Assembly: GCA_022393335.1 (NCBI GenBank)
Contig: JAJEKB010020998.1
Coordinates: 221,779 to 285,778, forward strand
DNA: 64,000 nt
Direction: 5' to 3'
From: Macrotrachela quadricornifera
Taxonomy: Eukaryota > Rotifera > Eurotatoria > Philodinida > Philodinidae
The notes under the pieces were generated by a model, which had not been told where the DNA came from, made no database searches, and saw nothing but the letters and a program-made list of their open reading frames with translations. How positions within the stretch are numbered: the stretch's first letter is position 1; each line of letters begins with the position of its first letter. This document shows positions 36,198-48,800 of the stretch, in pieces. A program made the translations under genes and the position numbers.

Positions 36198-38609
36198 CAC
36201 TGAAAAAAAAAGGTGTTTGTCGTAACCTTTAGGGTTTGGTAGAAGCTAAAAATATTCCAAAGGTTATCGTATAATTATACAAATTCCAAAAAAAGTTTAC
36301 TAATATGTATGGCTTTTTAAGAAACCTTTATAAGTTCCTGAAATTAAAAAGGTTTCGTACCAACCGATTCACACATTTTGAGGGATGGAAGGGTTTCGTA
36401 TTGAACTCTTTATAAGTTTTAAAAATAAAAATGGTTTCGCACAATATCTTGTATAAAAGTTAAAGCTTAAGAAGGTTTCGTACAAAGCCTTTTACATCTT
36501 TTGAAAATTAAAAAGATTTCGTATAAAACTTTTATTGGGTCACTAACTGAGAAGGGTTCCGTTCAAACCTCCTACAGATTTCGTATTAAAAAGGTTTCGA
36601 AATACTGCTGCGATGGAGATAGAGTCCGACATAAGTAATAGTAGCGATCTCTGTTCAACGTCATATATAACTTGCTCGAAAAGCATTCATTCTCTACTTG
36701 ACTTTCAGACGCATTCTAACTGTTGTTTGAGTTTACGCATTTTCTTAACAAACTTCCAGAAAAAATACAAAAAAATTTCCTCTTGTCCAAATGACGTTAC
36801 GGATATATCTTGTGGAAAAAGGTACTAACTATTTATTAAACATTTTATCAAGTCTCTATTCCACAAAAGACTATGCTTATTAGTTTTATTGTGGTTCACA
36901 AAGTGATTATTATTTTAAAAGAGTGACGATCCATCTTAGAAAGTTTTCCTCATTTAAAGGAAGAATTAGTTAATAAGCGAATTTCTAGTCCTTATGTAAT
37001 TAATTTTATTCATCTTTATCTAGAGATAGAGATCGTGTTACTTTAGAAATATGCGATATCACTCATTTTGGATCAAAGATTTGCTTGGCTTCAAAAAAAA
37101 AGTTAGTCTTCGTTAGAATAGAATTACGTGAAGAGGAAGACAGCCCGAAGTCTCTTTTTGTCAGAACAATTACATTTTTCATTTGGTAGAACCTTTATCA
37201 TAATGTTTGGTATCTTCCTATCGAAGTGTCCTTTTACAAGAAAAAAACTGGAAACAATATTTTATTGATTTTCATCTAAGCTGACACGATCACGTACTCC
37301 AATTGTCTATCAATGCTTACTATAGAAATACATGTTTTTGTTAGGTTGACTCCATGAAGATGTACAGCATGACTGATCACTTTTTATGAAGCTTCAGTTT
37401 TTTGTATGTATACAGCAGTTTATTAAAATTTGACGCTTTTTCCTAGAAGTTTCCGAGATCTCCAACTTAGCGCCTTATCTTATAAATGAAGAATAACAGC
37501 TTCTAAATATTATTCTGTCATGCTTTGCATTAGGATATGCTCTTGCAACTAAAATCTCAACCTTATATATCTAGAGTTAACTCTATACGTTTGTTCTTAA
37601 TTTCTTTTATCTATCTTTAAATGTCAATAGTAGATACAAGAAGTTTAGCATAAATATGTATATATTGTGTTAAGAATAGATGCAAGGGTTAAAGATTGAA
37701 AGACAGAAAGAAAGAATGACTTGCCTATCGGCTACCATGCAATATGAGGCGTTGTCCGAAGACAACATGTAAACCCCGATATTTTCAGTACAATTATCAC
37801 TAATTGCAGCTCTCGATAGAAGACTGGCTAGACTTGCAGTTTTTCCGCTTAATTATTTAAGTTCTTCGTAAACACTAACTAACAACATACTAGCCCCAGG
37901 TGCATGTTTATGTACATAAACTCCGTAGTCAATGTGTTATCGGATGAGTGATTCGAGATAAATAGTTATTAGTGACTTGTTCAGCCTCATTCGATGTCTA
38001 TTAGCGTCGAGGTTCCAACAGAGTACCTTGTGAATATACGGTGAATAAGTTAACCATTCAGCCATAGTGGCATGAGGTTGAAGATGGATATAGGGTTAAA
38101 AATAAATCTATGGGGTTATGAATAGTTTTACAGGATTAAGGATAGATACACGATTAAGAATGGATATAAGGTTAGGAATAGATTTAGAGATAAGAATATA
38201 TATAAGGTTAAGGATAGATTTAGGTGGTTAAGGATAGGTTTAGGAAGTTAAGCATAGATTTAGGGAGTGAAGAATAGATATAGGGTTAAGGATAGATTTT
38301 ACGGTTAAGATTAGGTTTGAGATATTAAAGATAGATCGGAAGTTAGGAATAGATGTAAGGTTAATAATACATTTGGAGAGTTAAAATAGAAATGAGAGTT
38401 GAATATAGAAAGAAGAGGTTGAATAGATAAATAAGAGATCAGATATAGAAACCAGGATATAGAAGGTCGTACGAAACCTTTTTATAAGCTAATAAAAAAT
38501 TGTTATGTACGAAACCACATTCCTACGAAACCAAACAAAGGATTTCGAATTCGTTGCAAAGTGCGAAATCCTTTTTTATTTTCGTATAAAACCTTTTTTG
38601 TTTTCAGTG
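36198..38609. mobile_element. Large non-coding element with GGTTTCGTA arrays at both ends
   Basis: It begins CACTGAAAA and ends TTTTCAGTG. The left 400 bp repeats AAAAAGGTTTCGTAC-like units about every 40-60 bp; the right 140 bp repeats the complement (GTACGAAACC, CGAAATCCTTTTT). The 1.8-kb interior has no transposase frame but carries a minisatellite (38080-38450). The terminal-array layout matches that of the two MULEs in this window. No target duplication was identified. Confidence 0.65.
38080..38450. repeat. Degenerate 18-21 bp minisatellite
   Basis: About 18 imperfect tandem units with consensus near GGTTAAGGATAGATTTAG. It lies wholly inside the larger element. Confidence 0.8.
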
Positions 38610-39403
38610 CACACTATCTAATGAAACTATCCCGTAAATCTTTAGCCGGTCTGTTAATCTATAATGACAGCGTAAAGAAAATGCCCCTTGGAAGGGACAT
38701 TGAGTCTTAATGAGTCAAAGAGTTTGAGTGAGTCTTATATTGGAAGAGAGAGTGCGTATAACCTTTGAAAAATTGTAAAATAGTGTTTCAATTCGTTTTT
38801 TAAGTAATGATAAACAAATAAATAAAATTATTTGAAAGAAAAACTTCTGTTACATAAACTGATAACAGTGAAAAAATTTTAAACCGTTAAGATCCAATGT
38901 TCTTTCTAAGGAATATTTTGTATTCCTATAGGGAAAAAGAATATTTGCTTTTTTTACTATAACATAATCATATTGATGAGTCAAAAAACTTTTAAACTGC
39001 AAAAATTAGAAAAGAAAATTATCGACAAAGCAAATTTGAAACATTGTATTCGAGATATATTCTGTCTTTTCGTAAAATGAACTATCGGCTAAAGTCTCAC
39101 GAGCACTGCCTTTCTTTTATACAGTCATTGTGTGACTAATTACAAAAAAAAAGGAATCATTCCTAGTTATAGTAGATCGTACTTTACGAGTAATTTGATG
39201 CAGTTGCGCTCATCTACATTCAGTGTTTCTAATGGGAAGTGTACACAGTAGAAGCAAAATGTACAGAACATTTGCTGCTACCAAAATACACGCTGGAGCA
39301 TACTTTCTCCAAAATGCAGAGTGTATGATGTACACTTTGAGGATGAAATTTGCACTTTTCTTCTAACATATAGAAAACTATTTTCAATTTCAATAAATAT
39401 TCC
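38610..39403. other. AT-rich intergenic DNA
   Basis: No gene recognised. Confidence 0.4.
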
Positions 39404-40140
39404 CTTTTCTGAAAGAAAGGGTTATAGGCTCGATAAAAGTCGTTAAAGTTTGTTTGTTTGTCCAAGCCAATCAGATTTCTTCAAATTGTAACTTGGCCCA
39501 GGAACGTTATTTTGAGTCGGGGTTTCGACCATTAAGGGTTATTTGATATTGCGGTTTCAACCAATAGGATTTCAGCATCGGGGGGGGGGGGGGCAAATTT
39601 CAGCCAATCAGATTTCTTCAAATTGTAACTTGGTCCAGGAACGTTATTTTGAGTCGGGGTTTTGTCCATTAAGGGTTATTCCCTTTTCTGAAAGAAAGGG
39701 TTATATCGCAGATAATATGCTGCTAAAAACTCAATAAAGTTTGTGTGTCTGTCTGTCCAAGCCAATCAGAAAACAGCAACGATTATCTCGATAATAATAG
39801 AATGTAATAGTTCCTGAAAATGTTCCCAAAGGGTTATTGGGGTCGAGGAATTCGATGGTACCATTAGTTTTTTATGATCTTGTAACAAAAATTTTTTTGC
39901 GATAAAAAAACGACTTTTTTTATAAAAAAATAATTTTTTTTTAAAAAGTTTGACCGAAAAGTTTTTGAACTCGAGGAATCCAATGGTAGTATTAATTCCC
40001 TCGACTGTAGGGAGGGTCATATGAAAAAAAATAGTTTGTGTGTGCCTGGCAGGGTCAAAGGTCAAAAAAACATCCATATAAAAAAAATTAAAAACATCCA
40101 AAATTAACCTTTTGCAAAAGGTTTACCACACCGAGGTATG
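39404..40140. repeat. Short direct duplications and dispersed repeat fragments
   Basis: Segment 39465-39544 recurs at 39603-39682 (CCAATCAGATTTCTTCAAAT, then CCAGGAACGTTATTTTGAGT). CCCTTTTCTGAAAGAAAGGG occurs at 39404 and about 39680. A 15-base G run sits near 39583. Downstream lie the GGTCGAGGAATTCGATGG and GGGTCAAAGGTCAAAAAAAC motifs that recur through 43-49 kb. Confidence 0.65.
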
Positions 40141-40319
40141 ACAGTTCATCAATACCATTACTTATTGTCGTGGTATATAAATTGATCAATTGATGTTAGG
40201 GATTGGTGAGGTTTGATATTTCTTGTGGAAAACAAGCAATTTTTGAGGAATTGGTTATTTCACCATGGTGTATGATGAACACCATGGCTTATTGTGATGG
40301 TATATGAATTGATCAATTG

Positions 40320-40329
40320 NNNNNNNNNN
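40320..40329. other. Assembly gap (10 N)
   Basis: Ten undetermined bases inside the satellite. Both flanks end in the same AATTGATCAATTG motif, so the array length is probably collapsed. Confidence 0.98.
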
Positions 40330-40425
40330 AATTGATCAATTGATGTTAGGAATTGGTGAGGTTTAGTATATTTTGTAGGAAACAAGCAATATTTGATGAA
40401 TTAGTGGTTTCACCATGGTGTATGA

Positions 40426-42674
40426 GGTAACAGTCTAAAATGTCCCCCAAAAAATGTCTCTGGATAAAACGTCCCTGAACATTAGTCCTTTTGAAAAATG
40501 TCCTTTAAACGATAGTCCTCTATGATGGAAAAGTCCTGTCATCAGAAGGCAGGTATTGTTTCATATTAAGACGAGGAACGTATATTTGATTTATTAAAGC
40601 ATTTAAAATCATTTCTTTTGAACAACAAAAAATGACAGTCTACGTAATAATTCATTAATCGTGATTGTTTCTTTATGGAATCGATCATATAATTCCTAGA
40701 TCCGTTTTTCGATAAGTCTCGATTGTGATCGTTTTGTTTGTGGTTGCATGCCAACCTGGATCTGAAAAATCAAGTGATGAACAGCATCAACTTCTTTTTT
40801 CAAGGCATCGATGAAACTCCAAATGTGCGGATGAACTTTGTTTAAGCGCTTCTTAAACCTGTGGTTATAACCTAAACGGAGAAAAATTCAAATATGATTA
40901 TAATGATGGTATCATTACCTTCATTGAAATTACTCGTGCGATTGGGAATGTCAAAAACATTTCATAACGAGATCTGTTGCATCCAGTAGTCATCGAAATA
41001 TTTCATCAGACCAGCTAGTTCGCCACGTTCAATATCAGTTAGATCTTGACCAAGCCTATCGAACAATGATGGAACGTATTGTTCGGGCACTAAGGCTAAT
41101 GCCATCATATTTCAAATAACAGCACGAATAACTATATTATCTAAATAAAATGATGCTAATCCTTGAGATTGGACGTTCCTGTATATCGCCCTTGAGAAGT
41201 GAAAGAAGCAGCCCTTTTGAACTGTTCGAGGAGAGAACTAGAAAGGAAATTATCAATTCACTCCAATTATTAAATAGTTTGTCTCTTAGATCCCATACTT
41301 CCATTGCAATTGCTTTGGTTAAGCCACCTTCAAAGTCTGTTATGATCAATGACGGCTCAAACTTCCTATTGCATTTCTTTGCTTCACCAAATAGAACATG
41401 AAATAAACGCACATAAGTAATTGCTTTTCGATTAGGCAATAATGCGTAAACCACAGGTAAACCTATCAGAATAAACATACGTTCATAAGTGTGAATAAAT
41501 CGTTGAGTCGTATTTTATCAAATAAAAAAAACTTACATGACCCATGCTGAATGGCTTGAATAATGAAGACCTGATCGAAGTGCGGCGGAGCTGTACAAAA
41601 GGTTCCATCCATATGGACCTGTGCACTGTCGAACAATAATTTCAACTGAACATCAGTTGACCATATCAGAATTCGTCCCGCTACTCCCAACACCTCCAAT
41701 TCATCTGTGTGGAATTTTGAATCTTGACTATCATATAATAGCAGACGATTGATGTTAAGATAATCTTTCGTGTACATATCAAGTAAAGAGAAAGATGATG
41801 ATTGAGGAATTTGAGGAATGATCTTTCGGCGACTATATCTCAGAGAATGATCTAAAGAAATTATGAAGAAAAAAGCAAACAAATCTTTGAATATGATTCA
41901 AAATAGTCTAAGCATACCTAAGTTCATAATATTTGGTAAAACAGCACGAGCTTCACCCGTCAACAGTTACTGTCGAATTTCATCTTCAGTAATTTCTTGC
42001 AGTGGCAATAACTCTGTTTCAGCTCGTTTTCGCATTGATTCACGTAAAGCTCGTAGCTCTGTTTCTGCTGGATTTGGTAAGTGACAATGGTCAGCCATAC
42101 TTCCTGAAAATCTGATGAATTCATCATGAAATATTGTGTTTAAAATCACACCGCATTCTCGATTTGCGCAGCGCCAGAATTTCATTGTTTTCTTGTTATT
42201 GACATTCTTTAATTGAAACTGATAACCATCGATAATTAGCTTGGCTTTGCCTTTATTCGTTCTTGTTGTTGTGATGATACGTTGAGGCACATTCAGTGAT
42301 GAATCTGTTTTTTCATCGATGATCATCCCATTGCTGGATTCCATTTAAAAATATTTCTTTGATTGAAGAATTATTTCAATAAAGACAACAGCCTATGTGG
42401 TCAATAGACCCTGCTTGTGCTTTGTCCATTCATAACAGTATCATACTGTCCTTCATTACAAACGCTTACATTTTAGTAAATCACATTCAATGAACTATAA
42501 CGACATCTGGGGCTACTTTTCTTCAATCATAATACTTTGGAAACAGTATACAAATTTTTATACAAAAGACGATTTATTAAAGACCTTTTTTTTAAAGGAC
42601 ATTTTCTTTAGGGACATTTTTTCCAAGGACCTAATTTCGAGGACATTTTTGCGGGGACATTTTAGCATGTATTC
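40426..42674 (-). mobile_element. Mutator-like (FLYWCH-type) transposon, decayed
   Basis: Flanked by a perfect 9-bp target duplication GGTGTATGA (40417-40425 and 42675-42683), the size expected of MULEs. Each end carries an inverted array of TAAAATGTCC-type units (left 40434-40540, right 42565-42666). The outermost shared core is CTAAAATGTCCCC. One transposase gene lies between. The insertion site is inside the 127-bp satellite. Confidence 0.9.
40696..42344 (-). pseudogene. MULE transposase with three premature stops
   Basis: Five exons fit without frameshift: 41918-42344, 41537-41851, 41299-41462, 40919-41237, 40696-40871 (467 codons). Introns are 47-74 nt with GT...AG ends. Landmarks are a FLYWCH-type zinc finger (GKAKLIIDGYQF, then W.C, C and HCHL), MDGTF (first Asp), TDFE (second Asp), CFFH (C-x2-H) and NEGYNHRF (Glu). 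Three in-frame stops break it: TAA at 41967-41969, TGA at 41112-41114 and TGA at 40962-40964. Each sits at a codon one substitution away from the residue expected from the intact relative at 61440-63071 or its context. Splice sites and length are otherwise intact, so inactivation is fairly recent. The four intron positions and phases match those of the other MULE. Confidence 0.85.
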
Positions 42675-42839
42675 GGTGTATGATGAACACCATTGCTTAT
42701 TGTGATGGTATCTGAATTGATCAATTGATGTTAGGAATTGGTGAGGTTTGGTATTCTTTGTGTGAAACATGCAATTTTTGATGAATTGGTGATTTCACCA
42801 TGGTATGTGATGGACACCATTGTTTATTGTGGTGATACC

Positions 42840-45800
42840 TGAAATCAACAATGGAGGTATATGGTAGTATTAACTTCGTTAGGAGCGTTTATTGCCTCCA
42901 CTGAGGAGACGACGATAGGAGAAAAGTAAAATGAGTTTCTGTGTCTGTTGCTAGTTGCAGGTCAAAGGCTCGAACTATAAAATATTTGTTTGACGCAAAG
43001 GTTTTCGAGGTTGAGGAATCCGAATCTGAGTTTAGTTTTTCAAAATTTTTTGTGATTAATAGTTTTTTATAAAAGATATTCCCTCGGCTGATAGAATGGT
43101 CACATGAAAAAAAGAGTTTGCTTACTTGCTTGTCGTCAAGATCAAAGGTCAAAAAAACTTGTTCTCGGGAAAATCGATGGAAGAATCGCAACTTAAAGAT
43201 TTAGTCAACGGCTTACTTTTGACCAAAAGTTTTCCGAGTCGGGAAATTGAGTGGCATATTAATTTTTTAAAACTTCGGAATGAATGTTTTCGTCATAAAA
43301 GGCTTATTTAAAGAAAATAATGATTTTTGTAAAGTTTGACCAAAAATTCTTCTGGGTGAGGGAATCGAAGGACATTATTAGTTTTTCAATTTTTTCAAAA
43401 TTTTTTTTTGCTAAAAAAATGATTTTTTTACAAAGTTTGACCAAAGTAACCGGGATCGAGGAATAGACTGGTGATGCCAGTTTTTTAAAACCTTTTTGAG
43501 ATTAATGTTTTTACACAAAGGACAGATTTTTTTACAAAAGGAAATTTTTTTTATAAAATTTGATCAAAGGTAATTGACGTCGAGAACTTGAATCGACTTT
43601 ACTTGCTTTTATATTATTTTCCTATAACACTAGAAAGCTGAATTGTAGAAAAATAATTGTCATTTGAGAAAAAATTTTGATACATGAAACGACTAGCCCT
43701 GAGTGGCGCCGCCGAACAACTAGCCGTTCGCTCTAACAGCTACAAAAATTGTGTTTCAAAGAAGACTTAAATAATTATGAGAGTTTTATGGAACGCATTA
43801 TCTCGGAGCTGCAATCGTAATCGTAATTGAGCGGAATACTGGGCTACCAAAGAATAGGTAAATGGTTTCGGTGTCTGAAGTTTGGGGAGAATAGTTTATT
43901 TTAGTTACCTATTCTAAGGAAAATCAGTGAGCATTTTGAGAAAAGCGAATAATGGCATAATTAAGTAGTTAGAAGGCAAAGCTTCGTTACCCTAGAAAGT
44001 TTGATGCATGGAACAGCTATCCGTGAGTGGCGCCCTGGAGGGACGCCGACGAACGACTAGCTGTTCCTCTGTAGTTAGGCATAGGAGCTGTGTTCCAATA
44101 GAGATATAGAAAAATATCTCACGGGATAATTTGTCGCATATTACGTGACATTTGTGGTAACGGTATGAGCAGAATGGCAGGATATTGAAAACGTGCAGTT
44201 TTGTCTCAGATGCAAAATGGGGCCGGAGTCATTGTGTGATACTAGAAGTCAACTGATGGGTGCATTCTATGACGATTTGACTAGTTTCTTGAAATAATTG
44301 AAACGTGCAAAAGGCAAATGAGAACTATGAATTATCACTTGCTCAATGAAGCCTAGCCGTTCCCGTAATTGATCGCAAAAATTTTGCTTTAGTATAGACT
44401 CACATGAATCAGTTGTAAATTGATTCTTAGCAGTTTAAACCAATGCCGTTACTATTAAATGATCGGGATTATACTAAGGAGCTAAGCCTATAAAATGATG
44501 TATTCTTTAAGCAAAATTTCTGTTTAATAAACTGAGGACTAATTGAAAAAGTTTTATATTATTATGATTCTATATGGAATCAAGAGTTGAAATATCTAAC
44601 ATGATCGGACAAAGTTTACTTAAATGTAGCAATGTAAAATTTTTGTTTGAGAAAAGGGTCAACAAATCCACAGGTTGAGCGCTACCTTGTTGGATTTTAT
44701 TCTGTAATGATAGTTTTAGAATAGTATAAAAATCTTAAATGATGCATGTGTTTCTACTTCGTGTTATGTAAAGAATGAAAATGAAAAATAGGGTAGGGAG
44801 AGACATTACAACTTTTCTTGATTCAGTCGAAGGTCAAATGAGTCGAAGCGATGGACGTTACTTGTTTGTTTGTACCAGGTCAAGGATGAAAAAAAAATGT
44901 TTTTAGAGAAACCAAAAATAAATCGCAACTCTGAAAAAATCGAATCTTTACGTTTCAATAAAGGTTTTCCACGTTGAGGAATCGAATGGAACCATTAATT
45001 TCTGAATATTTTGGAATAATTCTTTTACTAAAAAAGGCTTTTTTACGAAATAAAGATTTGTCTCATGGATTCGACGAGAGGTCATATAACATAAAATAAG
45101 TTTGTTGTTATAGAGATATGCTCTCCTCTAAAGTTTCTCTGTGTCCTTCTGCATCCAAGCCAATCTGAAAACGTAATCAAATTAATATCAAAAGTTTATA
45201 ATATTCTTGTTGAAAAGTATATGAAGGCTAATGGAGTGTAAAGAATTCGCATCTGGAGTTAATTTTGTGGTTAATAATAAGTTACTGAACAATTAGTAAT
45301 TACTTTTACTTTGTTTCCTAAGAAGTTTGATCCAAAATGGTCAAATATCAAGAAATGAAAACTGAGTTGGTTTGCCAAATAATTTATAGGAAATAGTATA
45401 AACTGTCTCCAGTAAAACTTCACTAGAGGCAATTGACTACGAAGAATCGAAATCTTGAATTAGTTTTTCAATAGTGGTACGTATTAAATAATGATAAATT
45501 AGTAAATCATTGTTTCTGATAAAACTTGACTTATCGTTATCGAGCACGGAAATTACGAATTTGAAGCCAGTAAAAATGTTTGCGATCTATTTCTTAGCTT
45601 TCTGTGATGAACTGTTTGTTGTTTCAAGCTTGACTCACATATATTCGAGAGTTGTGAATTTATGTTCGATATTGATTCTAATCTAAACAGTTTTCTTTAT
45701 TGATTACTATGTGTGGGATCTTAGAGTGAGATTTAGACAAAAATATGTAAAAAACGAAGCGACTGTTTGAAGTTCTGTTGTTGTGTCTCCCCAGATGTCA

Positions 45801-48800
45801 ACTGTAAAATTATATTTCAAAATAGATGAAGCTCTTTCCTAAACTACAATATGTTGTACTCTATTCTAGCAACTCTTAAATAGTTCTTTTTTAGTTTCCT
45901 CTTAAGTAGTGTATTCACAAATGCCAAGCTTATTGAGAAGAATTTAACCGAGATGCATCCATTAACTTCAAAGCTGAACTAATATGGATGGATATAGTGG
46001 CGTTAAATATGCAAACGACTAGACGTTGATTTAGAAGCTTCATCCTAAGTATAATAAATAAGTGTTGAGGCACTTTGAGAAAATGGCAAATAATTCGATT
46101 CATCAGGTAAAATAAGTCTTTGTTCGATATTTTGACGTAAAAAGGACCTATTCATTAAACGACTTCTGAATCCTAATATGCTGTTAATTGCTTGTTAGTA
46201 TTCCGAATTTCCGTTCACTTAATTCCGAATATTATGCGTTTGTTCTTGTATCAGAAGATCGTAATGAATAAATGCTACGGGGAATCCCAATGAAAAGTTG
46301 GCACGAAATGTTTTATTCCTATCGTATTGACTGAGCGGGAGGGGAGAGGGGGTCATATGAAAAACATAACTGTTTGTGTGGGCTTGTTCAGGATACAAGA
46401 TCAGGCTAAAGTAACTTAGCTGAAATCAATGGGAACGTTACGCTTTGTCTCAGTTTTTCATAATGAACTCCAGTTGAACTGTAGTCCAGACGATTCATGT
46501 CAGTACCGTATCAATGCACCATAAAAGTCAGAAAATGTTATCTATGATGAGAAAATCGTGAGTGCGCGATATTTTTCGTATTTAAAACTAATAGTTTTGG
46601 TTCTAGAAATCATGAAACCTGGGAGATTCATTCAAACTGAACTGGCTATAGCATTACATTTGTCGACCATTTATCTATCAATGATTCTCGAAATAGATGG
46701 AATGAATTCAATCGAGGGTTAAGCGAGTTACCTCTGATAAGCGTTACTTGTTTTCAAAAAAACTAAGAAAAAACGATATTTTTGTAAAGTTTGATCAAAG
46801 ATTATCTAGATCAAAAAATTGATCGACAGCATTAGTTTTTGTAAAACCTTGAGAGGAGTTTTTGATTACACAATGTTTTTTTCTAAGGAAATAATAATTT
46901 GTTTTCCGAACTGAAGCAGGATCCATATGGCATAAAATAAGTTTGTAGTTATACAGCTTTGTTTGTTTCTAAAGTTTGTCGGTATGTTTGTGTATTTATT
47001 CCAATAAAAAAATGGCATCGTCTAGATTAATATTTAAAACTTGCGATGGTCTATAAGAAAACTCTACGAAGGGTTATCGAAAGTATAGAGTTCGAATCTC
47101 GAGTCGAATTTGAGGTTAATAATAAGTAAATAAGCAATTCATAGTTTGTTTTGTTATTTTTCTTAAAAATTTTGATTCAAGATAATTGAAGATCGATAAA
47201 TCAGGACTGAATGGGTTTTACCAAATAATTAATAATAAATAACATGAACTGTTTCCGGTAAAAGGGTACCATAGATAATTTACTATAGGGAACTCAAGTC
47301 TGATGTTAGTTTTTCAATATTTTTAGTTATTAATAAATGGTTAATGAATAAATCATAGTTTTTGATAAAACTTGACTGACCGTTGTCAAGTACAGAAAAA
47401 CCGAATTCGCAGTGAATAACAGCTGTTTTAATCTATTCCTTAAGTTTTTTAATGAACTCTTTATTATTTTAAGCTTTAGTTAGGAATAATCGAGGGTCGT
47501 GATTCCATGTTCGACTTTGATTCTAATAGAAACATTTTTCTTAGTACATTACTATACGTCTGAGTTTTGAGCAAAATTTATACAGAAGTATGTAAAAAAA
47601 ACGAAGTAGCTGCTTGATGTCCTATTGTTGAGCCTTCATAGACACCAACCTTAAAATAACATTCAAAATAGATAAAGATTTTTTCTAGGCCAAAATATAA
47701 TGCACTCTATTTGTAGCATTTTTGAATAATTTTCCTTTTTTAGTTCCTTAGTGAGTGTATTAACAAATGTCCAGTAACTTTTTGAGACGAATTAAAACGC
47801 GATGCATCTATTCGGTTCAAACCTAAACTAATATTGAAGGATTTAGCGGTGTTAAATATGGAAACGACTAGACGTTGACTTAGAACGTTATTTCAAAGTA
47901 TAGTTTTGAAATAAATCTAAAGTAATTTGAGTGCATTTTCCATAGAGCCTAATCAATCTCGTTTGGCAACGAATCCGGCAAAATAGAATTTTGTAAAAAT
48001 AAAAAAAGAAATTGAAAACTGATGAAAACTATACAATGTTATCTGAGTGTTGAAAGTTTTCGATTGCGTATCGATATGTTATGAGTGAGCTACTTTTGTG
48101 CGCATGAGAATCCCAATGTGACAGATGACAGACAGAAAAACTAAGTGTACATGGAAACGACTAGTCGTTGATTTAAAAAGTTTATTATAAATGCATTAAG
48201 TAAGATTTAAAGTGTCTTAATAAATTCTCAAATAACTCGATTCTTGAGGAAAAATAATTCTTTATTGGTCATTTTATGTAACAGAGCATATCAAGTAAAG
48301 GAATTGTGAACACTAACATTGGATTTTTGCTTATTGTAGCGTAAGCAGAAGTAGATATGTAGTTTTATCGTCCTAAAACTTTAAGAAGTTATCCCAAATT
48401 CTCTAGTCCCCTCTACTGAAAGGAAGGTCATAGCCCGAGCGAGCAATATACGTTCGTTCGTCCTTAGACTGTATATTTATTAGTTTTCTACTTATGATAG
48501 TTTTCTATAAAGTTTGACTAAAGGTAATCGAGTCGAGGAATTTTCAATTCGAAGTCAGTTCGTTTAGATCTGCTTTTGCGAATCACTGTTTTACACAAAG
48601 AACTACTTTTTTACGAAAAAAAAATTCTTATAAAGTTTGACCAAAGGTAATCAAAGCCGAGGAAGTCAAATCTGACGTCAATGTTTTTATGAACCGTTTT
48701 TTCACGTCTTTTTTGATATTATGTCGACGAGAAAATCAGCCATGTTGTTAGAATTTGACGAATGATTATGAGCGGTGAAGAATTTTAGTTTTGAATTAGG

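Larger units (their letters stand above)
40154..42830. repeat. 127-bp satellite array split by a transposon and a gap
   Basis: About four copies of a unit of about 127 bp containing AATTGATCAATTGATGTTAG, GAATTGGTGAGGTTTG and TTCACCATGGTGTATGATGA. Copies lie at about 40154-40319, 40330-40425 and 42675-42830. The array is interrupted by ten N and by the MULE at 40426-42674. Confidence 0.85.

Noticed and set aside
38080..38450. GGTTAAGG-type repeats as an interstitial telomere
   Set aside because: Units are 18-21 bp and degenerate, unlike short telomeric hexamers, and lie inside a transposon-like element.
47080..47110. GTTCGAATCTC motif resembling a tRNA T-loop
   Set aside because: No matching A box, acceptor stem or anticodon stem could be formed around it.
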